From contig JAGBFR010000036.1 in the NCBI GenBank assembly GCA_017936375.1, forward strand, positions 1 through 64,000: DNA of 64,000 nucleotides, written 5' to 3'. The position numbers were made by a program, and so were the translations under genes. Position 1 is the stretch's first letter. The number at the start of each line of letters is the position of its first letter. Shown here piece by piece: positions 16,777-26,327 of this stretch. The DNA comes from Clostridia bacterium (lineage in GTDB: Bacteria > Bacillota > Clostridia > Christensenellales > Aristaeellaceae). Below the pieces are notes generated by a model. That model made no database searches. It saw only the letters and a program-made list of their open reading frames with translations, and was not told where the DNA came from.

Positions 16777-18269
16777 CAGATCTCCCCTTTTGCCTGTGTG
16801 CGCAGCGCAGCAAGCTGCTCTGCCTTGAGGGCAAACGCCTGACGCTTGCGCTCAATCATCTCATCCACACGTGCGATGTACTGCTCGATATTCGCTATAT
16901 TCGGCGCACGGAGGATTTTCTCCTCTTGACGCATGACACATTTTGATATGCCGCCTGCGCCAAGGGCCAGCACGCTGGTGGTCTCCTCCATGTTATCGAT
17001 GTTATAGCGGCAGACGCTTCTGCGCTTCGCATAACCGACATTCTCGAGGTTATCCGCCATGTACTTCTGCCTGTACAGATAATAGGCGCGCATCCCCATC
17101 GCATGCGCCGTCTCGCGCCCGAGGGCCACCATCCTTGCCACGTCGTCCGCGCTCTGCTGATAGCGCTGCTCATGCAGCTTTGAAGAGCGCTTGATGGCGA
17201 GGGTGTGAACGGTCAGACTGTCCGGCCCCAATTCACGGATTCTGTCCAGCGTCGAGGCGAACATCCCGTAATCTTCACCCGGAAGCGCAGCGATGACGTC
17301 CATATTGATGTCGTCAAACCCCAGACTGCGCGCCAGCGCATAGCATTCAACCGTCTGCTGCGCCGTATGCGCGCGGCCAATGCGCACGAGGGTCTCATCA
17401 TTCATCGTCTGCGGATTGATGCTGATTCTCGTGACGGGATGGCTGCGCATCATGCTCAGCTTTTCTCTGTCAAGGGTATCCGGCCTGCCAGCCTCGACAG
17501 TCCATTCTGTCAGAGGACCAAACCGCTTCTCCGCATGGGTCAGCAGCCGGTCAAGCTGCTTGGTCGTCAGGCTGCTCGGCGTGCCTCCGCCGATATAACC
17601 CACGCTGACGTCAAGCCCGTATTCGCTCGCCATCTCGCTGCAGACGTCAATCTCATGCAGCAGCGCATCCAGATACGGCTCCACCAGCCTGCCGTTTCCG
17701 ATCTCGCCTGAGGAAAACGAGCAGTAACTGCACCGCGTCGTGCAGAACGGGATGCCGATGTACAGGTCACACGCATTGGCGGGCCTTTCAATCAGCCTCT
17801 CCTGCGCGTCGAGAATCTCATCCAGCAGATCCAGTTTTTCATCGGACAGGTCAAAGAGCTCCGCCAGCGCAGCTCTTGCCTCGCTCCTGCTCTTTCCCAT
17901 CTCCATCTGCTGATAATACAGCCTCGTCGGACGGATGCCCGTCAGGGATCCCCATGCGGGCCGCCTGCCGGTTATCTCCTTGAACAGACGATAGCAGCAG
18001 CGCTTGATCAGCCGCTTGAGCTGGCGCTTTTCCTCCAGCCCGCCGCAGGTATATGCCTCGCCGCGGAGCGTGGCGCACGTCGCCGTCGGCCCGCTGCTGA
18101 GCGAAAAGCACTCGATCCACATGCCGTCTTCCTGAGCATGCGTATGCTCAAGCTCGGCGTCATGCTCCTCCTGCATGGTCACCGCAGCGCCTTCGCCATA
18201 AAACAGCCGCACCACATCGGCGATATCATTGGCAAAGGCCTCAAACGGCGTCTGTATGGCAATCCTCAC
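16776..18269 (-). CDS. hemZ: HemZ-type radical SAM coproporphyrinogen dehydrogenase
   Basis: This 497-residue radical SAM protein of the HemZ/HemN group is expected to convert coproporphyrinogen III anaerobically or to act in a related heme step. Cys176, Cys180 and Cys183 form the SAM-cluster motif in IPFCTTRCSYCSF. The HemZ-type N-terminal domain (about 1-160) contains GSLTGIRPTRLYY. The start is GTG at 18269, whose codon overlaps the upstream TGA by 4 nt and has GGAGG 8 nt ahead; an earlier in-frame ATG at 18290 would overlap the upstream gene more. Few other heme genes are visible here, so its substrate is inferred from family. Confidence 0.88.
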   Translation of the reverse strand: MRIAIQTPFEAFANDIADVVRLFYGEGAAVTMQEEHDAELEHTHAQEDGMWIECFSLSSGPTATCATLRGEAYTCGGLEEKRQLKRLIKRCCYRLFKEITGRRPAWGSLTGIRPTRLYYQQMEMGKSRSEARAALAELFDLSDEKLDLLDEILDAQERLIERPANACDLYIGIPFCTTRCSYCSFSSGEIGNGRLVEPYLDALLHEIDVCSEMASEYGLDVSVGYIGGGTPSSLTTKQLDRLLTHAEKRFGPLTEWTVEAGRPDTLDREKLSMMRSHPVTRISINPQTMNDETLVRIGRAHTAQQTVECYALARSLGFDDINMDVIAALPGEDYGMFASTLDRIRELGPDSLTVHTLAIKRSSKLHEQRYQQSADDVARMVALGRETAHAMGMRAYYLYRQKYMADNLENVGYAKRRSVCRYNIDNMEETTSVLALGAGGISKCVMRQEEKILRAPNIANIEQYIARVDEMIERKRQAFALKAEQLAALRTQAKGEI

Positions 18270-18871
18270 AGGTACTGCCTCCGTTCCCACGCAATCTTTG
18301 TCTTCATGCCATGGCCGGGATAGACGACCGTCTCCGGATCAAGCGTCAGCAGCTTTTTCAGCGACATGGCCATCTGCATATTGCTGCCGCCGGGAAGATC
18401 CACCCTGCCATAGCCGTTGTAAAACATCGTATCGCCTGCAAAGAGGGTCTGCCCGCTGAGCAGGCACATGCTGCCCGGCGTATGACCGGGCGTATGCACG
18501 ACGGTCAGTTCCATGCCAGCCTCCCTGATGACGTCCCCATCATGAAGGAGAACGTCCGCATTGGGCAGCATAAGGCGTACACGCATCATCGCCGAGGCAT
18601 TCAGGTCAGGATCGGTAAGCGCGGGCGCGTCCTTCTCGTGAACGTACAGCTTTGCCCCCTGCCTGAGCCACTGCATGGCGTAGAGCATATGATCAAAGTG
18701 CGCATGGGTCAGGATGACTGCGCTGACTTTTCTGCCGCACGCCGCCCCTTCCACAGAAGCAAACTCTGCACCCGGGTCGATCACCACACAGCTGTCATAT
18801 CCTTCGGCGGACACCACGTAGGTATTTACCTGCAGCGGACCGCCGGTCACAATTCTGATATCCAGATCCAT
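18266..18871 (-). CDS. MBL-fold metallo-hydrolase, glyoxalase II-like
   Basis: This 201-residue metallo-beta-lactamase-fold hydrolase has the metal-binding HxHxDH motif at 56-61 (THAHFDH), a later HTPGHTPGS, GDTMFYNGYGR and the final PGHG. It resembles the short glyoxalase II-like proteins common in Firmicutes, whose usual substrates are thioesters such as hydroxyacylglutathione or bacillithiol analogues; the actual substrate is unknown. The start overlaps the dtd stop by 1 nt and its stop overlaps the hemZ GTG start by 4 nt, so the three genes are tightly coupled. Confidence 0.9.
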   Translation of the reverse strand: MDLDIRIVTGGPLQVNTYVVSAEGYDSCVVIDPGAEFASVEGAACGRKVSAVILTHAHFDHMLYAMQWLRQGAKLYVHEKDAPALTDPDLNASAMMRVRLMLPNADVLLHDGDVIREAGMELTVVHTPGHTPGSMCLLSGQTLFAGDTMFYNGYGRVDLPGGSNMQMAMSLKKLLTLDPETVVYPGHGMKTKIAWERRQYL

Positions 18872-19320
18872 CAGAACGTCCTCCTGGAATCAACCAGCAG
18901 CGTCACCGGGCCGTCGTTGATCAGGGAGACCTTCATATCCGCCTGAAAAACGCCTGTCTCCACATGCACGCCGGCAGCGCGAAGCCCTTCGCAGTAAGCA
19001 TCATACAGCGGGACAGCCGTCTCCGGCCTCGCAGCCTTGATGAAGCTGGGCCTGCGCCCATGGCGCACATCGCCGTGCAGCGTAAACTGGGAAATCGCAA
19101 GAATCTCTCCGCCGTCGTCAAGAATGGAGCGGTTCATCTTGCCGGCATCATCTTCAAAGATGCGCAGATTGACGGTCTTATCGATACAGTAGCGGACGTC
19201 GGCCTCCGTATCGCCGTCTTCGACGCCGCAGAGCACCATAAATCCCTTCCCGATCTGACCGACGACCTCGCCGTCGATGCGCACGCTGGATTCGAGCACG
19301 CGCTGAATCACAAGTCTCAT
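18871..19320 (-). CDS. dtd: D-aminoacyl-tRNA deacylase
   Basis: This 149-residue enzyme hydrolyses D-amino acids (and glycine from tRNA-Ala) off mischarged tRNA. It shows the two hallmark active-site motifs, SQFTL near residue 77 and NDGPVT near residue 134, and the family start MRLVIQRV. Length is normal. It follows the RelA/SpoT gene by 36 nt. The relA-dtd pair is a conserved neighbourhood in Firmicutes, which supports both calls. Confidence 0.97.
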   Translation of the reverse strand: MRLVIQRVLESSVRIDGEVVGQIGKGFMVLCGVEDGDTEADVRYCIDKTVNLRIFEDDAGKMNRSILDDGGEILAISQFTLHGDVRHGRRPSFIKAARPETAVPLYDAYCEGLRAAGVHVETGVFQADMKVSLINDGPVTLLVDSRRTF

Positions 19321-19356
19321 GCTGTTTTCTCCTTTTCCGGCCAGCGCCGGCCGCGC

Positions 19357-21543
19357 TTACACGCGGAAAATATCGATGGTATCCTGCCGCTTGGCCAGCT
19401 GCTTGATCACCCAGTCAAGCTCCTGCTTGTTGGCAACCTGCAGCGTAAGCTCAATGGTGACCGTCTGGTTGGACGGATTCAGGCGCGCATTGAGCGCACA
19501 GACCGTCACCTTCTGCGCAGAAAGATAGCTCATCAGATCAGCAATCAGATTGTGCCTGTCATAGGCCAGAATCTGAAGCGATCCGTTGTAGAATGTATTG
19601 GTTGTATCCGACCACTCCGCCGCAACCCAGCGCGCCGGATCATGCGAAGAATTGACGTTGATGCAGTAGCGGGAGTGAATGGTCACGCCCCTGCCTCGGG
19701 TAATGAAGCCGATGATTTCATCTCCTGGGAGCGGCGTACAGCACTTGGCGAAATGGACCTGGCATCCGGGCAGGCCGGCGACCATGATGCCCATATCGTT
19801 TTTCGCCCCGGAGCCCTGTCTGCCCGCCGTCGGCAGATCCGCCGTCTTGGGCAGAACGGGGATCAGCGGCTTTTCATGGCTCCTCTGCTCCTCACGAAGG
19901 CGCGTAACAATCTGTGCCGCCGTGATGCCGCCGCAGCCAACCGCTGCATACATATCATCGACATCCGTAAAGGAATACTTTCGCAGGATCGGCTCAATAT
20001 ACTCGTTCTTGGCCAGAACGGGCCAGCTGCACGCCTGACGCTTCGCCTCATATTCGAGCATCTGCCTGCCGCTGGCGATATTCTCTTCCTTAAGCTCCTT
20101 CTTGTAGAAAGCCCGGATTTTGGATTTCGCCTGGGAGGTCTTGACGATCTTCAGCCAGTCGCGGCTGGGTCCCTTGCTGCTCTGCTGGGTGATGATCTCA
20201 ACGAAATCGCCCGTGTCCAGCGGCGTATCGAGGGTAACGATCCTGCCATTGACCTTTGCGCCGACGCACTTGTTTCCGACGGCGCTGTGAATCCGATAGG
20301 CAAAGTCGATCGGCGTCGCCCCGCGCGGAAGATCGATGATCTCGCCCTTGGGCGTAAAGACAAAGACCTCGTCGCTGAAGAGATCCACCTTGAGCGACTT
20401 AATAAATTCCTCAGAGTCGCGCGTGTCATTCTGCCAATCCAGAATCTGACGCAGCCAGTAGAGCTTGTTATCAAGCCCATCGGCGACGTGCTTGCCCTCC
20501 TTATAGCGCCAATGCGCGGCAATGCCGTATTCGGCGATGCGGTGCATCTCATACGTTCTGATCTGCACCTCAAAGGGCATGCCATTCTCGCCGACCACCG
20601 TCGTATGCAGGGACTGATACATATTCGGCTTTGGCGTGGAAATGTAATCCTTGAAGCGGTTGGGCACCTGCTTCCAGAGGGTATGGACGATGCCGAGCAC
20701 CGCATAGCAGTCCTGAACGGAATTGACCAGCACGCGGATCGCGATCAGGTCAAAAATCTGCTCGAAAGGCTTTTGCTGGAGCACCATCTTGCGGTAGATG
20801 CTGTAGAAATGCTTGGGTCTGCCGTCAATCTCGTAGCGGACATTCATTTCCCTGATCTTGTCGCTCAGCGTGCTGATAACCGACCGGATATTGGCCTCGC
20901 GCTCCGCGCGCTTCATGCCAACCTTCACAATCAGATTCTGATATCCCTCGGGATCCAGATAGCGCAGACAGAGATCCTCCAGCTCCTGCTTGATCTTGTA
21001 TACGCCCAGCCTGTGCGCCAGCGGCGCATAGATATCCAGCGTCTCCTGCGCGATGCGCTTCTGCCCCTCGGGTGACTGGGACTTGAGCGTGCGCATGTTG
21101 TGCGTGCGGTCTGCCAGCTTGATGAGCACAACGCGGATATCCTTACTCATCGCAAGGATCATTTTGCGGATGGACTCCGCCTGCTGCTCCACCTTTGAGG
21201 AGAAGTCGAGCCTCTCAAGCTTGGTGACGCCGTCGACGAGCAGTGCAACCTCCTGACCGAATTCGCGCGCAATCACTTCCAGTGTGACGCCTTCGCAGTC
21301 CTCCACAGTGTCATGGAGAAGGCCCGCCGCGATCGTCGGCGCATCGAGCATCAGCTTGGCCAGAATGCCCGCGACCGTAAGGGGATGGACAAAATAAGGC
21401 TCGCCGGATTTTCTCATCTGGCCTTCATGCGCCTTCTCAGCGAACGCATAGGCTTTCTTAACCAGATCGACGTTGGCCTCCGGATGGTATTTGACCATCG
21501 TGCCGATCAATTCGTCGATATTCTTGCAGATCTCCTGCGTCAT
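19357..21543 (-). CDS. relA: RelA/SpoT bifunctional (p)ppGpp synthetase/hydrolase
   Basis: This 728-residue stringent-response enzyme carries all standard domains: an HD hydrolase domain with His77-Asp78 (LLHDTVED), the synthetase domain at about 230-350, a TGS domain (about 385-445, with GATPIDFAYRIHSAVG), a helical/zinc-finger region and a C-terminal ACT domain. The intact HD residues suggest both synthesis and hydrolysis of (p)ppGpp. ATG at 21543 overlaps the recJ stop in an ATGA arrangement and has GGAGG 9 nt upstream; a TTG two codons earlier is less well placed. Confidence 0.97.
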   Translation of the reverse strand: MTQEICKNIDELIGTMVKYHPEANVDLVKKAYAFAEKAHEGQMRKSGEPYFVHPLTVAGILAKLMLDAPTIAAGLLHDTVEDCEGVTLEVIAREFGQEVALLVDGVTKLERLDFSSKVEQQAESIRKMILAMSKDIRVVLIKLADRTHNMRTLKSQSPEGQKRIAQETLDIYAPLAHRLGVYKIKQELEDLCLRYLDPEGYQNLIVKVGMKRAEREANIRSVISTLSDKIREMNVRYEIDGRPKHFYSIYRKMVLQQKPFEQIFDLIAIRVLVNSVQDCYAVLGIVHTLWKQVPNRFKDYISTPKPNMYQSLHTTVVGENGMPFEVQIRTYEMHRIAEYGIAAHWRYKEGKHVADGLDNKLYWLRQILDWQNDTRDSEEFIKSLKVDLFSDEVFVFTPKGEIIDLPRGATPIDFAYRIHSAVGNKCVGAKVNGRIVTLDTPLDTGDFVEIITQQSSKGPSRDWLKIVKTSQAKSKIRAFYKKELKEENIASGRQMLEYEAKRQACSWPVLAKNEYIEPILRKYSFTDVDDMYAAVGCGGITAAQIVTRLREEQRSHEKPLIPVLPKTADLPTAGRQGSGAKNDMGIMVAGLPGCQVHFAKCCTPLPGDEIIGFITRGRGVTIHSRYCINVNSSHDPARWVAAEWSDTTNTFYNGSLQILAYDRHNLIADLMSYLSAQKVTVCALNARLNPSNQTVTIELTLQVANKQELDWVIKQLAKRQDTIDIFRV

Positions 21544-23948
21544 GCCCAATCCCCTCCTTTCCTGTTCTTCAGCATGGCAAGTCCGGTACGGATTCTGCTG
21601 CTTTCCAGCGATACCTTGCCGGACGGAAGCAAACTGTATCGGAACGGCTCATTCGTATATTCAAGGAGCGCAAGCTCCTCAAAGATCATCACAGCGCACA
21701 TGGCCATGTTCTCGCTGATACCCGCATCAGCAGCGAGCACGCCAAGGGTATATTCCGTCTTTTCCCGCTTGCGCAGCACGCGGAAGAAGCTTCGCAGCGC
21801 ATCGTCATCCGGCAGAAGCGCCTCGCATGCCGAGGCCGTCTGACGCTCAAAGCCGCTGACCTCGATAATTCGCGCCTGCGGAAAACGGCTTATGGCCATC
21901 TCTCGCTCGGCGTCGCTCATGAAGCCATCCAGCATCACAATCGCCTTTGGATTGCAGTTGAGCCGCTTCCAGTCTGGCGCCATCACAAGCGTATTGAACA
22001 TCCGGATGTCATCCATCTCATGCAGCGCATAATCCAGCTGTGCATGCAGGATCGCCAGATGAATACTGGCCATCTTGAGCGCCGGCAGCGTATGCACGCA
22101 GAGCAGCGTCCCCTGATAGGACGTCAGCAGCTCATCGGCCAGCAGCTTTTCCGCCTGCTTGAGCGGCATACGCTGGACGCCTTCCCGATGTCCGCCGCTC
22201 TCGTCTTTCATCTGAGAGAGCAGGGCGCGGTGGATTTCCGTCTCATTCTGCTGACAGCGGGCAAGGAATGCCTTCGCCGGCATATAGGCCTGAAACTGCC
22301 TGATCTCGCACTGAACCGTGCGTTTATCCTGCCATTCATTGATCGTAAGACCCAGTACAGCCTCAATCACCTCAGGCATCGTGCGCGCACGCTCGCCCAT
22401 TCTGAAAGCGATCGCATTGCGCATGTCTGTTCCATTGGAGAGGCGGAAGCGAAGGTGCGCTCCCTCCTTACCAATCTGGCGAACATCCGTGGCATGCACG
22501 CCGCGCACGCAGAATACGGGTGCAGGATTGCCAAAGCCTGTCGGCTGCATAGCGGCAAACGCCTGAACGAACTCCTCCGTCATCTCGGAAAGCTCGATTT
22601 CAAGATCATATTCCTCTGTCGGGATAAACGCCTCAAGCGCAGACTGCGCGCGTATGGCCTCGCTCAGCCTGCGGCGGAATTCCGCAACATTCTTCTTTTC
22701 AATCGTCAGGCCGGCTGCCTGCGCATGCCCACCAAAGCGAACAAACAGATCACGGCAGGTCGACATCGCCTGATGGATATCCACGCCGGGGATAGATCTT
22801 GCAGATCCCACACAAACCTCGCCATCCTGCGAAAGGAGGATGGCCGGCCACTTGTATTTTTCGACGAGACGCGACGCCGCAAGACCGATCACGCCGGGAT
22901 TCCAGCCCTCGCCGCAGATCACGATCGCACGCTCGTGGCGGAAGTCGATCTCGTTCTGCGTCTTTTCATCTGCCTGCCGGAAGATATCGAGCTCCAATTC
23001 ACGGCGCTTGGTGTTGTCCTGATCCAGCTCCGCTGCGATCTCTCTCGCCGTGTCCAGCCTTCTTGTCGTCAGCAGCTCCACGCCGCGCGAGGCCAGCGCA
23101 AGCCGGCCGCCCGCATTGATGCGCGGAGCCATGCGGAAGGCAATATCCGAAGAGGTGACATTCTGCGCATCCACGCCCGCAGACTCCATCAGCGCAATCA
23201 GGCCAGGACGCTTTGTCCTCGCCATCGCCTGCAGACCAAAGGAGACGATCACGCGGTTCTCGTCCACCAGCGGCACAATATCCGCAATCGTCGCCAGCGC
23301 TGCCAGCTCCCACAGGGGCTCGATCGCCTCCATGCCGCCCAGCGCCTGCACAAGCTTAAAGGCGACGCCGGCGCCGCAGAGCCTTCTGAAGGGATACTGA
23401 CCCATCAGCGGATTGAGCACCGCCTCGCAGACCGGCAGCTCCGGTCCGAGCTGATGATGGTCCGTCACGATCACGCGCATGCCCAGATCTCTTGCCCGTT
23501 TCACCTCGTTGGGGCAGGTAATGCCGCAGTCCACGGTGATCAGAAGCTTTGCATGAGAGGCAATCTGCTCGACAGCAGCGATATTCAGGCCGTATCCTTC
23601 CCCATGTCTGTCCGGAATATAGAAGGAAACCGTCGCGCCGCGCTTTCTCAGATACGTCATCAGGATCGCAGTTGCCGTCACGCCATCGACGTCATAGTCG
23701 CCGAAAATGACGATCTCCTCGCTCTTTTCGATTGCGTCGTTGACCACGGAAACCGCCTTGTCCATATCCTGCATCCGCATTGGATCGCAAAGATCCTCCT
23801 TCTTCGGGTGCAGATACGCATGAATACGCTCCGGGGTATCGATCCCCCTGTCCACGAGCAGCTCAAGGAGGCGCCGCTCAACGCCCAGCTCCGTCAGGCT
23901 ATCCGGAATCTGCGTATTCTCTTTGTGCTTAGGCAGAAACTGAAGCAT
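21540..23948 (-). CDS. recJ: Single-stranded-DNA exonuclease RecJ
   Basis: RecJ is the 5'-3' single-strand DNA exonuclease of recombination and base-excision repair. The 802-residue protein has the DHH-family motifs DYDVDG (84-89) and VTDHHQ, then NPGVIGLAASR and GGHAQAAG of the DHHA1 domain, an OB-fold, and a long C-terminal extension of about 230 residues as in other Firmicutes. The ATG is preceded by AAAGGGGG; the frame extends 29 codons further upstream through a strong inverted repeat, which argues against an earlier start. It leads the recJ-relA-dtd series. Confidence 0.96.
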   Translation of the reverse strand: MLQFLPKHKENTQIPDSLTELGVERRLLELLVDRGIDTPERIHAYLHPKKEDLCDPMRMQDMDKAVSVVNDAIEKSEEIVIFGDYDVDGVTATAILMTYLRKRGATVSFYIPDRHGEGYGLNIAAVEQIASHAKLLITVDCGITCPNEVKRARDLGMRVIVTDHHQLGPELPVCEAVLNPLMGQYPFRRLCGAGVAFKLVQALGGMEAIEPLWELAALATIADIVPLVDENRVIVSFGLQAMARTKRPGLIALMESAGVDAQNVTSSDIAFRMAPRINAGGRLALASRGVELLTTRRLDTAREIAAELDQDNTKRRELELDIFRQADEKTQNEIDFRHERAIVICGEGWNPGVIGLAASRLVEKYKWPAILLSQDGEVCVGSARSIPGVDIHQAMSTCRDLFVRFGGHAQAAGLTIEKKNVAEFRRRLSEAIRAQSALEAFIPTEEYDLEIELSEMTEEFVQAFAAMQPTGFGNPAPVFCVRGVHATDVRQIGKEGAHLRFRLSNGTDMRNAIAFRMGERARTMPEVIEAVLGLTINEWQDKRTVQCEIRQFQAYMPAKAFLARCQQNETEIHRALLSQMKDESGGHREGVQRMPLKQAEKLLADELLTSYQGTLLCVHTLPALKMASIHLAILHAQLDYALHEMDDIRMFNTLVMAPDWKRLNCNPKAIVMLDGFMSDAEREMAISRFPQARIIEVSGFERQTASACEALLPDDDALRSFFRVLRKREKTEYTLGVLAADAGISENMAMCAVMIFEELALLEYTNEPFRYSLLPSGKVSLESSRIRTGLAMLKNRKGGDWA

Positions 23949-23971
23949 ATGCGTCCCCCTTTCCCTCCTGC

Positions 23972-24006
23972 TTGTCCATATCCGTACAGCATGCGGATAT
24001 GGACAA
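23972..24006. repeat. 13-bp inverted repeat upstream of recJ
   Basis: Perfect 13-bp arms (23972-23984 and 23994-24006, TTGTCCATATCCG and its complement) flank 9 nt. It lies between the secF terminator and the recJ ribosome-binding site, 24 nt before the start codon. No T tract follows on either strand, so it is more likely an operator or a leader hairpin than a terminator. A TTGACG hexamer occurs upstream, but I see no good -10. Confidence 0.7.
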
Positions 24007-24048
24007 ACAGAAGCATTTTCATTTCGTATCGTCAAATGAATGAAACAC

Positions 24049-24078
24049 CGTAAGGGCGGGTATGCCCCCGCCCTTACG
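24049..24078 (-). terminator. Terminator of secDF
   Basis: A perfect 12-bp stem (24067-24078 with 24049-24060) has a 6-nt loop and is followed on the minus strand by GTGTTTCATT. It separates secF from recJ. Confidence 0.85.
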
Positions 24079-24090
24079 ATGCAGCTGGAA

Positions 24091-24987
24091 TTACGCCTTC
24101 ACGCGCTTCTTGTTCTTCAGATCCATGAGCAGCGCCCAAACATAACCGTTGATCAGGTTCGCAGAGTAAGCGCCAGCCAGGATACCGACGATCAGCGGCA
24201 GCGCAAACTGCTTGACGGAATCAACGCCCATCACATACAGACAGACGATGGTCAGCAGGGTGGTCACCGTGGTATTGATCGTACGCGGCAGGGACTCGGA
24301 CACGGAGCGATTGACAATCTCCTCGCGCGGCAGATTGCGCACGCCGGCCTTCTTGTTGTTCTCACGAATACGGTCAAAGATGATGATCGTATTGTTGATG
24401 GAATAGCCGACGATGGTCAGCAGAGCCGCGATGAAGGTGGTCTCCACGCGGATGGAACCGCGGAAGAGCACAACGAAGGACAGCATGATCGCAACGTCAT
24501 GCAGCAGGCCGATGACAGCCGCCAGACCGGAGTAGAAGTCAAAGCGGACCGCGATGTAGAGCAGCATCAGCACAGCGGCGAAGGACACGCTCTTGACCGC
24601 GTTGGAGATCAGCTCCTTGCCGGCGACGGCGCCGACGCGGGTGATATCCACATACTCAATCTCCGGATAGGTCTCGGAGAGCTTTGCCTCGAGAGCGGTG
24701 CGCAGATCGTCGGTGTTCTCAGAGTCCGCGATGCGGATCTGCACCTGCGTACCCTCTTCGCCGGCCTTGGCAACCTGCGCGTTGGCGACGCCATTCTCAG
24801 TGAGAGCAGCGTTGACGACATTCACATCAAACTCCGCGCCCATGTTGTAGGTCATGATGGTACCGCCGGTAAAGTCGATACCCAGATTCATGCCGTAGCC
24901 CAGCACGCTCATCGCAAGCGCAACCACCATGATAGCGACGGACAGCACAGCGCACGGCTTCAGGTGATTCTTCATTTCAAACTTCAT
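24091..24987 (-). CDS. secF: Protein translocase subunit SecF
   Basis: This 298-residue membrane protein works with SecD to help complete Sec-dependent export using the proton-motive force. It has six predicted helices with the large extracytoplasmic domain between helix 1 and helix 2. Motifs are GIDFTGGTIM near 33-42, a GVVLIRFDFYS-like segment, SINNTIIIFDRIREN and SVSESLPRTINT. Length is normal. SecD lies 21 nt upstream; the two genes are separate, unlike the fused SecDF of Bacillus subtilis. Confidence 0.97.
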   Translation of the reverse strand: MKFEMKNHLKPCAVLSVAIMVVALAMSVLGYGMNLGIDFTGGTIMTYNMGAEFDVNVVNAALTENGVANAQVAKAGEEGTQVQIRIADSENTDDLRTALEAKLSETYPEIEYVDITRVGAVAGKELISNAVKSVSFAAVLMLLYIAVRFDFYSGLAAVIGLLHDVAIMLSFVVLFRGSIRVETTFIAALLTIVGYSINNTIIIFDRIRENNKKAGVRNLPREEIVNRSVSESLPRTINTTVTTLLTIVCLYVMGVDSVKQFALPLIVGILAGAYSANLINGYVWALLMDLKNKKRVKA

Positions 24988-25008
24988 TTTGATTTCCTCC
25001 TCACCCTA

Positions 25009-26271
25009 TCACACGTAGAGCTTCGTGTTCTTGAAGCCGAGGTCAGCAAAGATATCCAGCAGCTTGTGCGTGATAAAGATCGCGGTGAACATGGACGTAG
25101 CAACGCCGATGCCCAGCGTCAGCGCGAAGCCGCGGATGGTACCGGTGCCGAAGGCATACAACACGACGGCAGCGATGATGGTGGTGATGTTCGCATCAAT
25201 GATGGCGGACAGCGCGTTGGAGAAGCCCTTGCGGATCGCAGAGGTCAGCGGCAGGCCGATCTTCACTTCCTCACGGATGCGCTCGAAGATAACGACGTTC
25301 GCGTCGACAGCCATGCCGATGCCGAGGATGATACCGGCAACGCCCGGCAGGGTCAGCTGAGCGCCGGTCAGGGCAAGCAGCAGGACGACGATCATGATAT
25401 AGATGGTCAGCGCGATGTCGGCGACGACGCCGCACAGACGATAGCGGAAGACCATGAAGATCATGACCAGAATCACGCCGATGATGCCGGCCTGAATCGC
25501 GCGGTCCAGCGCCTCAACGCCCAGCGTCGCAGAGATCGCACTGACCTCAAGCTGGGACAGATTCAGCGGCAGCGCGCCGGAAAGGATCAGAGTCGCCAGA
25601 TTCATCGCTTCCTCAGCGGTGAAATTACCGGTGATCTCGCCCTTGCCGCCGGCAATGACGGTCTGAACAGTCGCGGTGGAGATGGTCTCGCCGTCGAGCG
25701 TGATGGAGATGGTCTTGCCCAGGTTCGCAGCGGTCGCCTCGGCAAAGATCTTCGCGCCCTCATCGTTGAGCTCAAAGGCGATACACGGGGAGCCGTTCTG
25801 GTCCTGCGCAGCCTGCGCATTCTTGACCATGGAACCCTCCATCAGAACGGTGCCGGCCTCGTCGACGAAGTTCAGCTGAGCCGGAGTGCCGATGATGCGC
25901 AGGATTTCATTCGGGTCGGAGACGTTCGGGATTTCAACACGGATGCGGTTGGTGCCCTGACGGGTCACGGTCGCCTCGGTGAAGCCCTGACGGGTCAGAC
26001 GGCTGGTCAGGATGCTGACCGTGGAGCTCATCTTGGTCTCAAAGTCCTCAGTGCCGTCGTCCTCAGCCTCGTAGACGGTGTAAACGCCGCCGCGCAGGTC
26101 AAGACCCAGGCTGATGGCTTCGCCCCAGGGCTTCAGGTAGTTGATCATCGAGCCCTTGCCGATGCCGAACAGCGCAATGCAGCCGACCACAGCAACGACA
26201 ACCAGGATGGAGACCAGCGAGATCAGCGCACGCACGCGCGGATTCATCGCCTTGGCATTCTTCTTAGCCAT
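25009..26271 (-). CDS. secD: Protein translocase subunit SecD
   Basis: This 420-residue partner of SecF carries the signature DLRGGVY-type motif at the start of its periplasmic-type domain and, in the membrane part, GIGMAVDANVVIFERIREE. Six helices are predicted. The ATG at 26271 is supported by a GGAGAGG sequence 9 nt upstream; the longer frame begins eight codons earlier within the ribosome-binding region. It is preceded by a small membrane protein gene from which it is separated by only 56 nt, probably on the same transcript. Confidence 0.97.
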   Translation of the reverse strand: MAKKNAKAMNPRVRALISLVSILVVVAVVGCIALFGIGKGSMINYLKPWGEAISLGLDLRGGVYTVYEAEDDGTEDFETKMSSTVSILTSRLTRQGFTEATVTRQGTNRIRVEIPNVSDPNEILRIIGTPAQLNFVDEAGTVLMEGSMVKNAQAAQDQNGSPCIAFELNDEGAKIFAEATAANLGKTISITLDGETISTATVQTVIAGGKGEITGNFTAEEAMNLATLILSGALPLNLSQLEVSAISATLGVEALDRAIQAGIIGVILVMIFMVFRYRLCGVVADIALTIYIMIVVLLLALTGAQLTLPGVAGIILGIGMAVDANVVIFERIREEVKIGLPLTSAIRKGFSNALSAIIDANITTIIAAVVLYAFGTGTIRGFALTLGIGVATSMFTAIFITHKLLDIFADLGFKNTKLYV

Positions 26272-26327
26272 AGTGTTATTCCTCTCCTCTATCATATCAT
26301 ACGGGGTTTGCAGCGAGTGTCACGACG

